NCBI GenBank assembly: GCA_018333395.1
Contig: JAGXSQ010000046.1
Location: 1 to 17,563 of the forward strand
DNA: 17,563 bases
Reading direction: 5' to 3'
Source of the DNA: Dethiobacter sp.
Lineage (GTDB): Bacteria; Bacillota_D; Dethiobacteria; Dethiobacterales; Dethiobacteraceae
Part shown: one piece after another, positions 1-8,422 of the stretch
Layout: every line of letters begins with the position of its first letter
Position numbering within the stretch: position 1 is the stretch's first letter
Translations under genes and position numbers: made by a program
The notes under the pieces: generated by a model
Database searches by the model: none
What the model was told of the DNA's origin: nothing
Seen by the model: only the letters and a program-made list of their open reading frames with translations

Positions 1-652
1 TTACCAGCCTCGCATCGCCTGTAATTAAACCGATCAGCAGTGAGCCAAGCAAAACATAAACCCCCGTACTGGTAAGCGCGGCATGGATTATTTTATTAAA
101 GTCCATCTTGTCAGCAGAAGCTTGCGCTGTAGCACCGGGAGATTTGCCGTTCGCCCGGCTCAGAGCCTGCTTGCTTATAGACCACTTAGCTAAAAAAATA
201 GACACGATAATCGCCGGAGAGTCCATGAAGGGGTAAAGGGCGGGAACAAACGCTTCATATTGTAACCCCAAGGCTTCTACTAAGGAGATGGAAATCATCA
301 GGGTCGCCGAACTAACCGCCCCGAAGGCGGCTGACAAACCACCTGCGTTGGCAGGGTCAAGACGAAAAAACTTGTTCAGGCAGAAGTAGGTAATAACAGC
401 AATTCCTACGCCAAACACCAGGGCGGTCAGCGCAAAGGGCACCACCGCCACTATCCCGCCAGGCATAGCTGTAATTTCGGCACCTGCCCTGAGGCCAATG
501 GAGGCCATTAAAAACATGACCACCGCGTAGCTCATGGCATCCGGGATTTTTATCCCAGACTTAATAAAAACTGATATGGCCCCCAAGACAAAAAATAAAA
601 TAGCCGGCGAAGTAAGATTTGTTATAATAACCTGGCCCATACTCATATCCAT
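1..652 (-). CDS. sbtA: SbtA-type sodium-dependent bicarbonate permease (3' end cut by window edge)
   Basis: Partial gene; the reading frame is open from an ATG at 652 to the window edge, giving the first 217 residues of a protein that in this family is usually well over 300 residues. The translation is strongly hydrophobic with about five to six membrane spans visible. Segments match the SbtA/DUF897 family: an N-terminal SPAILFFVLGAI span, an ASIGLRAGAEI segment, an SAAFGAVSSATLM segment and the conserved FMDSPAIIVSIFLAK stretch near residues 155-169. It is followed by a hydrophilic loop (about residues 170-195), as in the cytoplasmic loop of SbtA. Known members take up bicarbonate with sodium. 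The start is supported by GGGAGG about 12 nt upstream; ATG codons two and four codons further on are alternatives. It lies downstream of the formate dehydrogenase genes on the same strand with a 113-nt gap, which suggests supply of inorganic carbon, but that role is inferred. Confidence 0.85.
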   Translation of the reverse strand, partial: MDMSMGQVIITNLTSPAILFFVLGAISVFIKSGIKIPDAMSYAVVMFLMASIGLRAGAEITAMPGGIVAVVPFALTALVFGVGIAVITYFCLNKFFRLDPANAGGLSAAFGAVSSATLMISISLVEALGLQYEAFVPALYPFMDSPAIIVSIFLAKWSISKQALSRANGKSPGATAQASADKMDFNKIIHAALTSTGVYVLLGSLLIGLITGDARLV

Positions 653-765
653 TAGGTATTTATTCCTCCCGATCTCATATTTTCCCGAACCTTAAAAGAT
701 GACTGTCAAGTTAGTTCCGCATAAGTGATAGTTGGACCATCCACGCCTGCGGACAACGGACAAGC

Positions 766-1341
766 TTAAGCTACTTCTTCTGCCTTCTTTTTGCGGATAA
801 TTTCGGCCAGTTTTTTAAGTCTCTCCATTCCTGTATCCCGCAAGGTAATCGCGGCATCAACATGACCAAGCTTGCCGCAAAGGGCGATGGTATAGCACTT
901 CGTGCCCTGCAGAATTATTTTCAGGGCTACATCGGCGTAAAGGCACTCCACGCCATAAAAGACCGCCACATCATACTTCTCATGGGCAATAACTAAATCC
1001 CCGTGATAAGGATTAATCTCACAAGCTGTTCGTGCTATGGGATACTGGGGGCGCAAGTCATAAATAGGCCGTATTTCGGCGCCCATAGCTTCAGCCAAGT
1101 CCCGGATGACTTTGGCTTTTTCGGCCGCGCCTTCCTCCCAAGCCCACACCACCATCCGCGCCGGCGTCACCATGACCGGCTTTTTGGCCCCAAGGACCTT
1201 TTCCGCAATCTTCACTAAGGCTTCTTCTACGGGGATCATCTCGCCGTCTGCCAAGGCCCTCTCTTTTTCGGGATGACATGTTTGGGTGATAGCCTCTGGA
1301 CCGACCATCCAACAATAATCTTCCCGCTCGATTTCCATCAC
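766..1341 (-). CDS. CO dehydrogenase/acetyl-CoA synthase epsilon-subunit-like protein (PF02552-like)
   Basis: A 191-residue soluble protein. It resembles the epsilon (CdhB) subunit of archaeal CO dehydrogenase/acetyl-CoA decarbonylase, sometimes labelled CO dehydrogenase beta subunit family. The visible signs are an ALVKIAEKVLGAKKPVMVTP segment that looks like the first strand-helix of the DHS-like NAD/FAD-binding fold, then a YDVAVFYGVECLYADVALKII segment corresponding to the YDLVIFLGV..Y region of that family, and a C-terminal helix. No iron-sulfur motif is present. The start is either GTG at 1341, whose G is the last base of the fdhA stop codon, or ATG at 1338; AAGGTAGGTG lies 7-10 nt upstream. 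The overlap implies translational coupling to the formate dehydrogenase. No CO dehydrogenase or acetyl-CoA synthase gene is in the window, so its partner here is unknown. Family assignment is from recalled sequence patterns and is moderately sure. Confidence 0.65.
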   Translation of the reverse strand: MMEIEREDYCWMVGPEAITQTCHPEKERALADGEMIPVEEALVKIAEKVLGAKKPVMVTPARMVVWAWEEGAAEKAKVIRDLAEAMGAEIRPIYDLRPQYPIARTACEINPYHGDLVIAHEKYDVAVFYGVECLYADVALKIILQGTKCYTIALCGKLGHVDAAITLRDTGMERLKKLAEIIRKKKAEEVA

Positions 1342-4178
1342 TATTTAGCACCTACCTTTTCAATTGATTCCACGCAAACCGGACAGACTTTGACCTCGGA
1401 GGCTACGGACATACTGCAAACGGCCGGGTTAGTAAGCACATTGACCGGTGCGTCGGCGAAATGGAAGCTCATGCTAAAGATACCCGGAGGCACTTCGTCG
1501 GTAAGTTCTACCTGTGTTGTGATAGCACCGCGCGGAGAAGTAACCTTTACGGTATCATCTGAGGATATTCCTAATTTTGCGGCATCTTGGGGATTGATTT
1601 GCATCCGCTCTTCACCGGCCAGAGCGTTTAGGCCCGCTACTCTTCCCGTCATACTTCTGGTATGATACTGGTACAATTTACGCGCGGTAGTTAAAATATA
1701 GGGATAGCGCTCGTCGGTTTTCTCCGTGGCAAGCGGACGGTAATCCACGGTGGAGAATTGACCAATGCCGCGGGCAAATCTGTCTTCTTCACCGCGCCAA
1801 GACTTGCGGTGCATAATGGGAGTACCGGGATGCTCCTCCGTGGGGCAGGGCCACTGCAACCCTTGCTCCTCCAAGCGCTCATAACTCATGCCGCCAAAAT
1901 AATGCGGCGTTAGCTGCCGGACTTCATCCCAGATTTCTTTGGCCGAGGTATGCTTCCAGGGAAGGCCGAGCCTTTCCGCAAGGTCTTGGACTATTTCCCA
2001 ATCGGCCTTGCTTTGCCCCACCGGCTTAATAGCACGGCGGACGCGCTGACAGCGCCGCTCCGTATTAAGAAAAGTACCCTCTTTTTCGGCAAAGGTCGCC
2101 GCCGGCAAGACCACATCGGCTAACTCGGCCGTTTCTGTGAGAAAAATATCCTGCACCACGAGAAAGTCCAGCGCTTCCAGGGCTTGGCGCACATGCGAAG
2201 CATCGGGGGAAGTCAGTAGCGGGTTTTCCCCCATAATATAAAGAGTGCGGCACCACCTGGCAGGGTTAGGATGAAACATGTCGTTGATGGTTCGCCCGGG
2301 AATATCGGACAGTTCCACTCCCCAAGCCTTGGAGAACTTGGCTCGTATCACATCGCTGACCATGTCGGCCGGTACTGTCGTCGGCGTCTTGCCATAGAAA
2401 TCAAACTCCAGAGCAGTAAGAGGCTCCCCTGTTCCTTTGCCCCCTTCCCCAAGAAGACGCTGCCAGTAGGTCGCGCCGTCACTATGCAACGGCTGATAAC
2501 CAGTCAGAACGTGAGGTAAACATCCCATGTCACAGGCGCCCTGGACATTGTTTTGACCACGTAAGGGATTCACGCCAGCGTGGGCTTTGCCCAAATTGCC
2601 GGTGGCCATGGCTAAGTTGGTTAAAGCAAGGACATTCTCTGTGCCGCAGGTGTGCTGGGTAATTCCCATGCAGTAAAAGATCCCCGCACTGGAAGCCGTA
2701 GCGTAAAGCCGGGCAGCCTCGATAATATCCGCTGCTGGCACACCGGTGATAGCCGCCGCGTATTCCGGGGTATACTTCGCCAGGATAAACTCTTTCATGC
2801 TGTCAAAAGCATTGGTGCGCCTAGCCACATAGTCCTTGTCTTGGAGTTCCTCCTGCAAAATAACGTACATCATGGCATTTAGCAAGGCTACGTCTGTTCC
2901 CGGATTAAACTGCAGATACACATCGGCACTATCCGCCAAGGGTATCCGGCGTGGATCGGCGACAATTAACTTGGCTCCTTTGGCCACAGCTCGCCTGATC
3001 CGGTAATCAACAATCGGATGGTTGTCGGAAGGGTTAGAACCGATAAGAAAAATAGCGCCACAATCCTCGATATCACCGATAGGATTGGTCATTGCGCCGC
3101 TGCCGGTTACGGTGGCCAGACCGACCACTGTAGGGGCGTGTCAGAGACGGGCGCAACAGTCAATACTGTTGCTTCCTAAAGAACGCAGCAGCTTTTGGAA
3201 AAGATAATTATCCTCGTTGGTGACCCGCGCCGAGGCTAACCCACCCAAAGCCTCCGCCCCATATTTCTCCTTTGTCTCCACAAACTTGCTTGCTACCAGG
3301 TCAAGCGCCTCTTCCCACGAAGCCTCTTCAAAAAGACCATTACGCTTAATCAAGGGTGTTGTCAAACGATCAGGATGGTTGATAAACTGAAAGCCAAAAC
3401 GTCCTTTGACACAAAGATCACCCTCATTGACCGGGCTGGCCGCGTTGCCCCTCACCCTCATAACCTCATTGCCGCGAACGCCAAGATAAATTCCACACCC
3501 ACATCCACAATACGTACAGACTGTCTGTACTTCTCGAGCAGGATTGATGTTATTTTTGCGCGCTAGCGCCCCGGTAGGACAACGTTCCACACACTCCCCG
3601 CAGGCTACGCACTTGGATTCGGCAAGCGGTTTGCCCGCCAAGGCACTGACCTTGGTGCCTGTACCGCGATGGCTGAAATCAATCGCGGACACACCATTAA
3701 TTTCCTGACAAGTACGCACACAGATGCCGCAAAGGATACAGCGGGTGTGGTCCATTTTAAAGAACGGGTTCGAAGTATCACTGGGAATCTCTCTCGCGCT
3801 CCGCCGCAGCTTCGCCAAATTCTCCTCGGTAATACCCACATAGGCGGAGACTTCCTGCAAAGTGCAATCGTGATTGCGGCCGCAGGACTGGCAATCAGGG
3901 TTATGATTAGCAAGGATCATTTCCACCGTAACCCGGCGCACCAGCGAAACGTCCGGGGTGTCCGTCAGGACAACCATGCCCTCGGACACAACCGCACGGC
4001 AAGCCGTGACCAACTTGCCGTTAATATCCACCATGCAGACGCGGCAACCACCAAACGTAGACAGATCAGGATGGTAACAAAGATACGGTATATAGATGTC
4101 CGCTGCCAAAGCCGTCTCCAAGACTGTAGCTCCCTCAGCAGCTACTATTTCTTGGCCATCGATAAAAACCTTGGGCAT
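1341..4178 (-). CDS. fdhA: Formate dehydrogenase catalytic subunit, selenocysteine-containing (Mo/W-bis-MGD)
   Basis: One gene of 945 residues read through an in-frame TGA at 3141-3143 (Sec346). It catalyses reversible formate oxidation/CO2 reduction in the cytoplasm. Domains in order: [2Fe-2S] ferredoxin (C34, C45, C48, C60), His-Cys3 [4Fe-4S] (H92, C96, C99, C105), two [4Fe-4S] clusters (C147/150/153/157 and C190/193/196/200), then the molybdopterin oxidoreductase core with its own cluster (C221, C224, C228, C256). The active site reads CCARL-Sec-His-APTVVGLA, matching formate dehydrogenase H-type sites, and SGAMTN follows. The C-terminal molybdopterin dinucleotide-binding domain includes KLYQYHTRSMTG and a VKVTSPRGAI segment. 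The ATG at 4178 lies 2 nt after the NuoF-like stop, with AAGGGGTG inside the preceding gene as ribosome site. Five clusters in the N-terminus fit the NAD(P)-linked or electron-bifurcating class rather than membrane FdnG. Whether Mo or W is used cannot be seen. Confidence 0.96.
3108..3143 (-). promoter_or_regulatory. Selenocysteine UGA codon and bacterial SECIS hairpin in fdhA
   Basis: The TGA occupies 3143-3141. Twelve bases later a hairpin forms: GTGGTC (3128-3123), loop GGTCT (3122-3118), GGCCAC (3117-3112), six pairs including one T-G. After one A-C mismatch, three further outer pairs follow (3130-3132 with 3108-3110). The spacing and the GGTC-type apical loop match the E. coli fdhF SECIS element bound by SelB. 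This marks the TGA as selenocysteine rather than a stop. Confidence 0.93.
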
Positions 4179-4180
4179 TA

Positions 4181-6109
4181 CTACACCCCTTCCAAGATAC
4201 TTATTCTTTGTTGACCAGTCAGTTTGCTAACGGCGCTGACCTTTTTAGGGCATTTTTCCAGGCAAATGCCGCATTTGGTACATTTAGCTTGGTCGATGAC
4301 ATGGGGGACTTTTTTCTCGCCTGTAATCGCCTCTACCGGGCACGCTTTCAGACAGAGCCCACAAGCTACGCATTTCTCGGAATCGATCCAGTAGGCAATC
4401 AACTCTTTGCATTGGAGCGCCGGGCAGGCCTGCTCATGGATATGGGCATTGTATTCGTGCCGGAAATAATTTAAGGTGCTCAGCACAGGATTAGGCGCAC
4501 TCTGGCCCAGACCACAGATAGAGCCGCGGATAATGGCTTGGCCCGCTTCTTCAAGCCAAACTAAGTCTTCAGCTTTGCCCCGTCCAGTCGTGATGTCTTT
4601 TAAGACTTTCAGCATCTGATACATGCCGTCACGGCAAGGAGCACATTGTCCGCATGATTCATCTACGGTAAACTCCACAAAATATCGGGCGATATCAACC
4701 ATGCAGGAAGTTTCATCCATAACTACCATACCGCCGGAACCCATCATGGATCCCGCCTTAACCAGCGAGTCAAAATCCACTTCTAGGTCAAGTCTATTTG
4801 CCGGCAGGCAGCCGCCTGAGGGACCGCCGGTCTGGACAGCCTTGAATTCCTTGCCGTTTGGCACGCCACCGCCGATATCATAAATAATTTCGCGCAGTTT
4901 AATACCCATGGGAACTTCAATGAGGCCACTGTTGCGAATCTTGCCCGTTAGAGCAAACACGGCCGTACCCGGACTGTTTTTGGTACCTGTAGCGGTAAAC
5001 CAGGCTGCCCCGTTTCTGATAATGTCAGGGATAAAGGCAAAAGTTTTAACATTGTTTAGTAGCGTAGGCTTGCCCCAGAGCCCCTCCTCTGTCGTACGGG
5101 CTCTGGGAAGAGGTTTTGGCATACCGCGGTAACCTTCAATACTATGGACGAGCGCGGTCGATTCGCCACAAACGAAAGCACCGGCTCCCTGAAAAACTTC
5201 AAGGTCAAAACTAAACCCAGTCCCCATGATATTATCGCCCAGTATCCGCCTTTGCCTGGCCTGCTCGATAGCTTTTTGCAGACGCGTCACAGCCAGAGGG
5301 TACTCGGCGCGCACATAAATATAGCCATAACTTGCGCCAATGGCAAAGGCAGAGATAATCATACCTTCAATTACGGCATGGGGGTTTCCTTCCAGCACCG
5401 AGCGGTCCATAAAGGCCCCGGGGTCTCCCTCATCACCGTTACAGACCACATACTTGGGGGTTCCTGGCGCTTTAAGGCAGGACAACCACTTTTTACCCAC
5501 CGGAAAACCGGCACCGCCGCGTCCGCGCAACCCTGATTCAGCGACAACACCGATAACCTGTTCCGGAGTATAGCTCTGCAGAACTTGTGCCAGCGCCTGA
5601 TAACCGTCAACCGCAAAATATTCACGGATATCTTCCGGGCTAATAATTCCACACTTGCTAAGGACAACCCTTTTTTGCCTGTTGTAGAAAGGAACTTCGT
5701 GCTCAGTCGGGCAGCGGCTGCCATCAGGATTTTCATAAAGCAAACGTTCCACGACTGTATCTTTCTCCAGGGAAGCCTCTACAATTTCTGGCACATCACC
5801 GGCTTTTACCTTTGTATAGAAGATTCCTTTGGGCTCAAAGCGCACCAATGGACCCATCTGGCAAAACCCGTGGCAGCCGCTGACATCCACACCGGCCTCG
5901 CTTTCGCGACCTTCAAAAAGCAGTTCAACATCAGTGCTGATACCTTTCTCACTTATCAGCCGCTTTAACTCCCCGTAAACGGCTAACGCTCCGCCTGCCA
6001 CGCAACCGGTACCGGCACAGACAAGAAAACGTGTTTTCTGTCTGGCATAAGCTTGCTGGCAATTTTCTCTTATCTCAGCAATTTTTGCTGGCGAGTCAAT
6101 CTGTATCAA
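4181..6109 (-). CDS. nuoF: NuoF-like NAD(P)H/FMN subunit of the formate dehydrogenase complex
   Basis: A 642-residue protein that carries electrons between NAD(P)H and the iron-sulfur chain. Domains in order: N-terminal thioredoxin-like [2Fe-2S] domain (C31, C36, C79, C83); NuoF/HydB core with the NADH/FMN-binding GRGGAGFPVGKKW (about 196-208) and CNGDEGDPGAFMDR (about 222-235); the N3-type [4Fe-4S] motif SCGQCAPC (about 484-491) with a later Cys in GSICGLG; and a C-terminal 2x[4Fe-4S] ferredoxin (two CxxCxxCxxxCP runs, about 579-620). This layout matches HydB/HylB-type subunits of bifurcating hydrogenases and formate dehydrogenases. The start is TTG at 6109, chosen because AGGAGG lies 9 nt upstream and no ATG is better placed. 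It lies 29 nt after the NuoE-like gene and 2 nt before fdhA, so the three form one transcription unit. Confidence 0.93.
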   Translation of the reverse strand: MIQIDSPAKIAEIRENCQQAYARQKTRFLVCAGTGCVAGGALAVYGELKRLISEKGISTDVELLFEGRESEAGVDVSGCHGFCQMGPLVRFEPKGIFYTKVKAGDVPEIVEASLEKDTVVERLLYENPDGSRCPTEHEVPFYNRQKRVVLSKCGIISPEDIREYFAVDGYQALAQVLQSYTPEQVIGVVAESGLRGRGGAGFPVGKKWLSCLKAPGTPKYVVCNGDEGDPGAFMDRSVLEGNPHAVIEGMIISAFAIGASYGYIYVRAEYPLAVTRLQKAIEQARQRRILGDNIMGTGFSFDLEVFQGAGAFVCGESTALVHSIEGYRGMPKPLPRARTTEEGLWGKPTLLNNVKTFAFIPDIIRNGAAWFTATGTKNSPGTAVFALTGKIRNSGLIEVPMGIKLREIIYDIGGGVPNGKEFKAVQTGGPSGGCLPANRLDLEVDFDSLVKAGSMMGSGGMVVMDETSCMVDIARYFVEFTVDESCGQCAPCRDGMYQMLKVLKDITTGRGKAEDLVWLEEAGQAIIRGSICGLGQSAPNPVLSTLNYFRHEYNAHIHEQACPALQCKELIAYWIDSEKCVACGLCLKACPVEAITGEKKVPHVIDQAKCTKCGICLEKCPKKVSAVSKLTGQQRISILEGV

Positions 6110-6138
6110 TAATTCCAGCCTCCTCTCCTAAGCATACG

Positions 6139-6591
6139 CTATTTCCTAACTATCTCAACAACTTTGCTAGGGTCAACCTGCCCAAAAACTTCTTCATCAA
6201 CTACAACAACCGGAGCCAGCGCACAGGAGCCTACACAGGCGACTCTCTCCAGGCTGTATTCGTAGTCCTCGGAAGTACAACCGCAAGCAATGCCAAGCTC
6301 GCGTTCAAAAGTCTCAAGAACGCGTGTCGCGCCTGCCACATGGCAAGCAGTGCCATAACAAACTTTAACCTTGTGCTTGCCGCGTCGGGCAAAGTAAAAC
6401 TGAGAATAAAAAGTCGCCACGCCATAGACCTGGCTTTCAGGCATCCGCATAAAACGAGATATGGACCGCATGGCCTCCTCCGGCAGATAACCGAATACGT
6501 CTTGAGTTTCCTGAAGAACGGGAATCAGTTCTTCCCTTCGGCCGTGATAATGTGAAAAAACCTCCACCAAAATTGCGTTCGCCTTCTCCAT
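6139..6591 (-). CDS. nuoE: NuoE-like [2Fe-2S] subunit of the formate dehydrogenase complex
   Basis: A 150-residue thioredoxin-fold ferredoxin of the NuoE/HydA-gamma family. The N-terminal helical part (ELIPVLQETQDVFGYLPEEA) and the [2Fe-2S] ligands in CYGTACHVAGA and CVGSCALAP (CxxxxC and CxxxC) are typical. It is expected to sit next to the NuoF-like subunit and to be essential for electron bifurcation or NAD(P) reduction. The ATG at 6591 is preferred over the upstream in-frame TTG at 6597 because GGGAGG is 7 nt before the ATG but only 1 nt before the TTG. First gene of the formate dehydrogenase group; the 110 nt upstream is AT-rich. Confidence 0.93.
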   Translation of the reverse strand: MEKANAILVEVFSHYHGRREELIPVLQETQDVFGYLPEEAMRSISRFMRMPESQVYGVATFYSQFYFARRGKHKVKVCYGTACHVAGATRVLETFERELGIACGCTSEDYEYSLERVACVGSCALAPVVVVDEEVFGQVDPSKVVEIVRK

Positions 6592-6701
6592 GGGCAAACC
6601 TCCCTACTATCTTACAATCTAAATTAGTTATTCGGGTCACTAAGTTTTTTTCCTGCAAGCGAAAAAAAATTACCGCTCAGGTATTGATAAAATTTATATT
6701 T
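6592..6701 (-). other. AT-rich gap upstream of the formate dehydrogenase genes
   Basis: The 110-nt gap between the folate cyclo-ligase and the NuoE-like gene is markedly AT-rich. An inverted repeat GATAAAA/TTTTATC (6686-6706) overlaps the upstream stop codon, and A and T runs lie at 6662-6669 and 6645-6651. It is the natural place for a promoter for the formate dehydrogenase genes, but I find no convincing -35/-10 pair and no clear terminator. Confidence 0.4.
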
Positions 6702-7283
6702 TTATCTCGGGTTTAGAATAAGGCGCTCTTCTGTGAGGATGATATCTATCTGACGGTCCCAGGAGGCCACAGGCACTTCCGGGACGACCTGGACCTCAAA
6801 GGTCAGGGCCACCAGCGGCACATCCTCCCGCAACTCCGCAAAAAATCGGTCGTAGTAGCCCCCTCCGTAACCAAGGCGGTTGCCTCGCTCGTCAAAAGCC
6901 ACACCAGGAACAAGGACAAAATCAATCTCATCGGCCGCAACAGGTCGCAGCCGCTCCGGCTTCGGCTCAGGTATCCCCCATCTTCCCGGCGCCAGGTCGA
7001 GAGCTACGTCAAGGATTTCCGACAAGATCATCCGTCGCTCGCTGTGCACAGTCTTTGGCGCTACCACCCGTTTACCGTGAGCGAGTGAGGCGGTGACCAT
7101 GTCCAGCGTTTGCACTTCTTTGCCAAAGTTAAGAAAATACATCACCGTGGCTGCCTGCCGGTAGGCGGGCAGCGCAAACAGTCTCACCGCAATTTGCCTG
7201 CTTTTCTCCCCGATCTCCTCCCAGGACAACGCCTCGCGCCGGGCCAGCACTTCCCGGCGCAAAGTCTGCTTATCAGTCATCAC
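6702..7283 (-). CDS. 5-formyltetrahydrofolate cyclo-ligase (methenyl-THF synthetase)
   Basis: A 193-residue enzyme converting 5-formyltetrahydrofolate plus ATP to 5,10-methenyltetrahydrofolate, which returns a stalled folate form to the one-carbon pool. Family signs are the N-terminal KQTLRREVLARREAL segment, a P-loop-like region near KRVVAPKT, GRWGIPEP (about 100-107) and the signature LVPGVAFDERGNRLGYGGGY (about 124-143) followed by YDRF. Length is normal for the family. The start is GTG at 7283 or the directly following ATG at 7280; the gene begins 1 nt after the DUF362 stop and is probably translationally coupled to it. Its position just upstream of a formate dehydrogenase group fits Wood-Ljungdahl or formate-linked folate chemistry, though the enzyme is near-universal. 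Confidence 0.93.
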   Translation of the reverse strand: MMTDKQTLRREVLARREALSWEEIGEKSRQIAVRLFALPAYRQAATVMYFLNFGKEVQTLDMVTASLAHGKRVVAPKTVHSERRMILSEILDVALDLAPGRWGIPEPKPERLRPVAADEIDFVLVPGVAFDERGNRLGYGGGYYDRFFAELREDVPLVALTFEVQVVPEVPVASWDRQIDIILTEERLILNPR

Positions 7284-7284
7284 G

Positions 7285-8394
7285 CTACACCCGGATCAGT
7301 TCGTACTGACGGCTACCCATGCCGAGCCACTCCGCATGGCGCAGCTGCGCCTCGTGGTCTGTGTTGGGATAAACGCCTTTAAACTTATCCTCTCCTGCGG
7401 CAAAGCCTGCTTCCAGGCGGGTACCCTGCAGGCCCGCCTGTCCGTTGATCAAGTCAAGAGCCGCCTGATCAATAGCCACCGGATCCACCGACGCCAGAAT
7501 ACCCACGTCACTGACAATAGCAGCATCACTCCAACTGTTACAGTCGCAGTCAGGCGTTACATTCAGAACAAAATTAAAAAAGCCCACTTTACCTGCTTTA
7601 TCCTGAACCGCCGCCAGAGCATATTCAGCCATCCGCTCCTGCACGTCTACTGTCTCACTTTTCCACTGAATTTTTATCGCCCGCGGCGGGCAGATGACCG
7701 TACACTCGCCACAGCCAAAGCACTTATCATGGTCAATAACCGCCGTCTTCTCTGAGAGCACGATAGCATCGGCCGGACACCATTTCAGGCACACACCGCA
7801 AGCCTGGCACGCTTCCTCCCCGACTTTCGGCTTCAGGGCAGAATGCATCATCTGCTTACCGCCGCGGTTGCCGCAACCCATACCCAGGTTTTTAAGCGCC
7901 CCCCCAAAACCACAAACGATATGGCCCTTGGTATGGGAAAGGACAATCATGGCGTTGGCGTTAGCAATGTCACTGCCGATTTTTGCTTTTGTGAAATGTT
8001 TGCCGTTGATAGGCACCTCCACAAAATTCTTGCCCAAAAGTCCGTCGGCAATAATTAGCGGCGCAGCGACTGTAGCATAAGAAAAGCCATTTTCGATGGC
8101 GGTCTGGAGATGGTCCACACTATTGGCGCGAGTGCCTACATAGAGCGTATTGGTGTCCGTCAGGAAAGGCTTGCCGGCCGCCTTTTTCACCCTGTCCACT
8201 ACCGGCCGCACCAGCACCGGACTGATAAAAGCTGTGCCTCCCTTCTCGCCAAAATGCATCTTAACTGCCACCAGGTCGTCCTTCCCGACAAGGTTCGCAA
8301 ACCCTGCCGCCTCAAACAGTTTTTCTACCTTCCGCGGCAGGCTCTCATGCCTGGAATTAGCCCGCATGTCGGCAAAGTAAACTTTGCTGGCCAC
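7285..8394 (-). CDS. DUF362 domain protein with two [4Fe-4S] ferredoxin motifs
   Basis: A 369-residue cytoplasmic iron-sulfur protein. The first about 185 residues and the C-terminal third form the DUF362 domain (for example VAVKMHFGEKGG at 42-53, HTKGHIVCGFGGALKNLGMG at about 154-173, and the C-terminal SVDPVAIDQAALDLI). Inserted between them is a bacterial double [4Fe-4S] ferredoxin module with Cys196/199/202/206 and Cys225/228/231/235, each run ending in CP. Family members are widespread in anaerobes and have no well-defined reaction; electron transfer is likely. The start is GTG at 8394, with AGGGAGGGG about 7 nt upstream. It lies 28 nt after proS and 1 nt before the folate cyclo-ligase. 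No signal peptide is visible. Confidence 0.9.
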   Translation of the reverse strand: MASKVYFADMRANSRHESLPRKVEKLFEAAGFANLVGKDDLVAVKMHFGEKGGTAFISPVLVRPVVDRVKKAAGKPFLTDTNTLYVGTRANSVDHLQTAIENGFSYATVAAPLIIADGLLGKNFVEVPINGKHFTKAKIGSDIANANAMIVLSHTKGHIVCGFGGALKNLGMGCGNRGGKQMMHSALKPKVGEEACQACGVCLKWCPADAIVLSEKTAVIDHDKCFGCGECTVICPPRAIKIQWKSETVDVQERMAEYALAAVQDKAGKVGFFNFVLNVTPDCDCNSWSDAAIVSDVGILASVDPVAIDQAALDLINGQAGLQGTRLEAGFAAGEDKFKGVYPNTDHEAQLRHAEWLGMGSRQYELIRV

Positions 8395-8422
8395 CGTCTT
8401 TCCCCTCCCTCAGATGATTTTT

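Noticed and set aside
1003..1665. Plus-strand open frames opposite fdhA and the epsilon-like gene, and similar plus-strand frames throughout.
   Set aside because: They are antisense to clearly recognised minus-strand genes, show no family resemblance and lack ribosome sites.
1341..4178. Two separate genes or a nonsense-broken fdhA at the TGA 3141-3143.
   Set aside because: Reading frame continues without shift, the TGA is at the known selenocysteine position, and a SECIS hairpin follows.
6686..6706. Terminator after the folate cyclo-ligase (GATAAAA/TTTTATC).
   Set aside because: The stem is pure AT apart from one pair, overlaps the stop codon and has no T tail.
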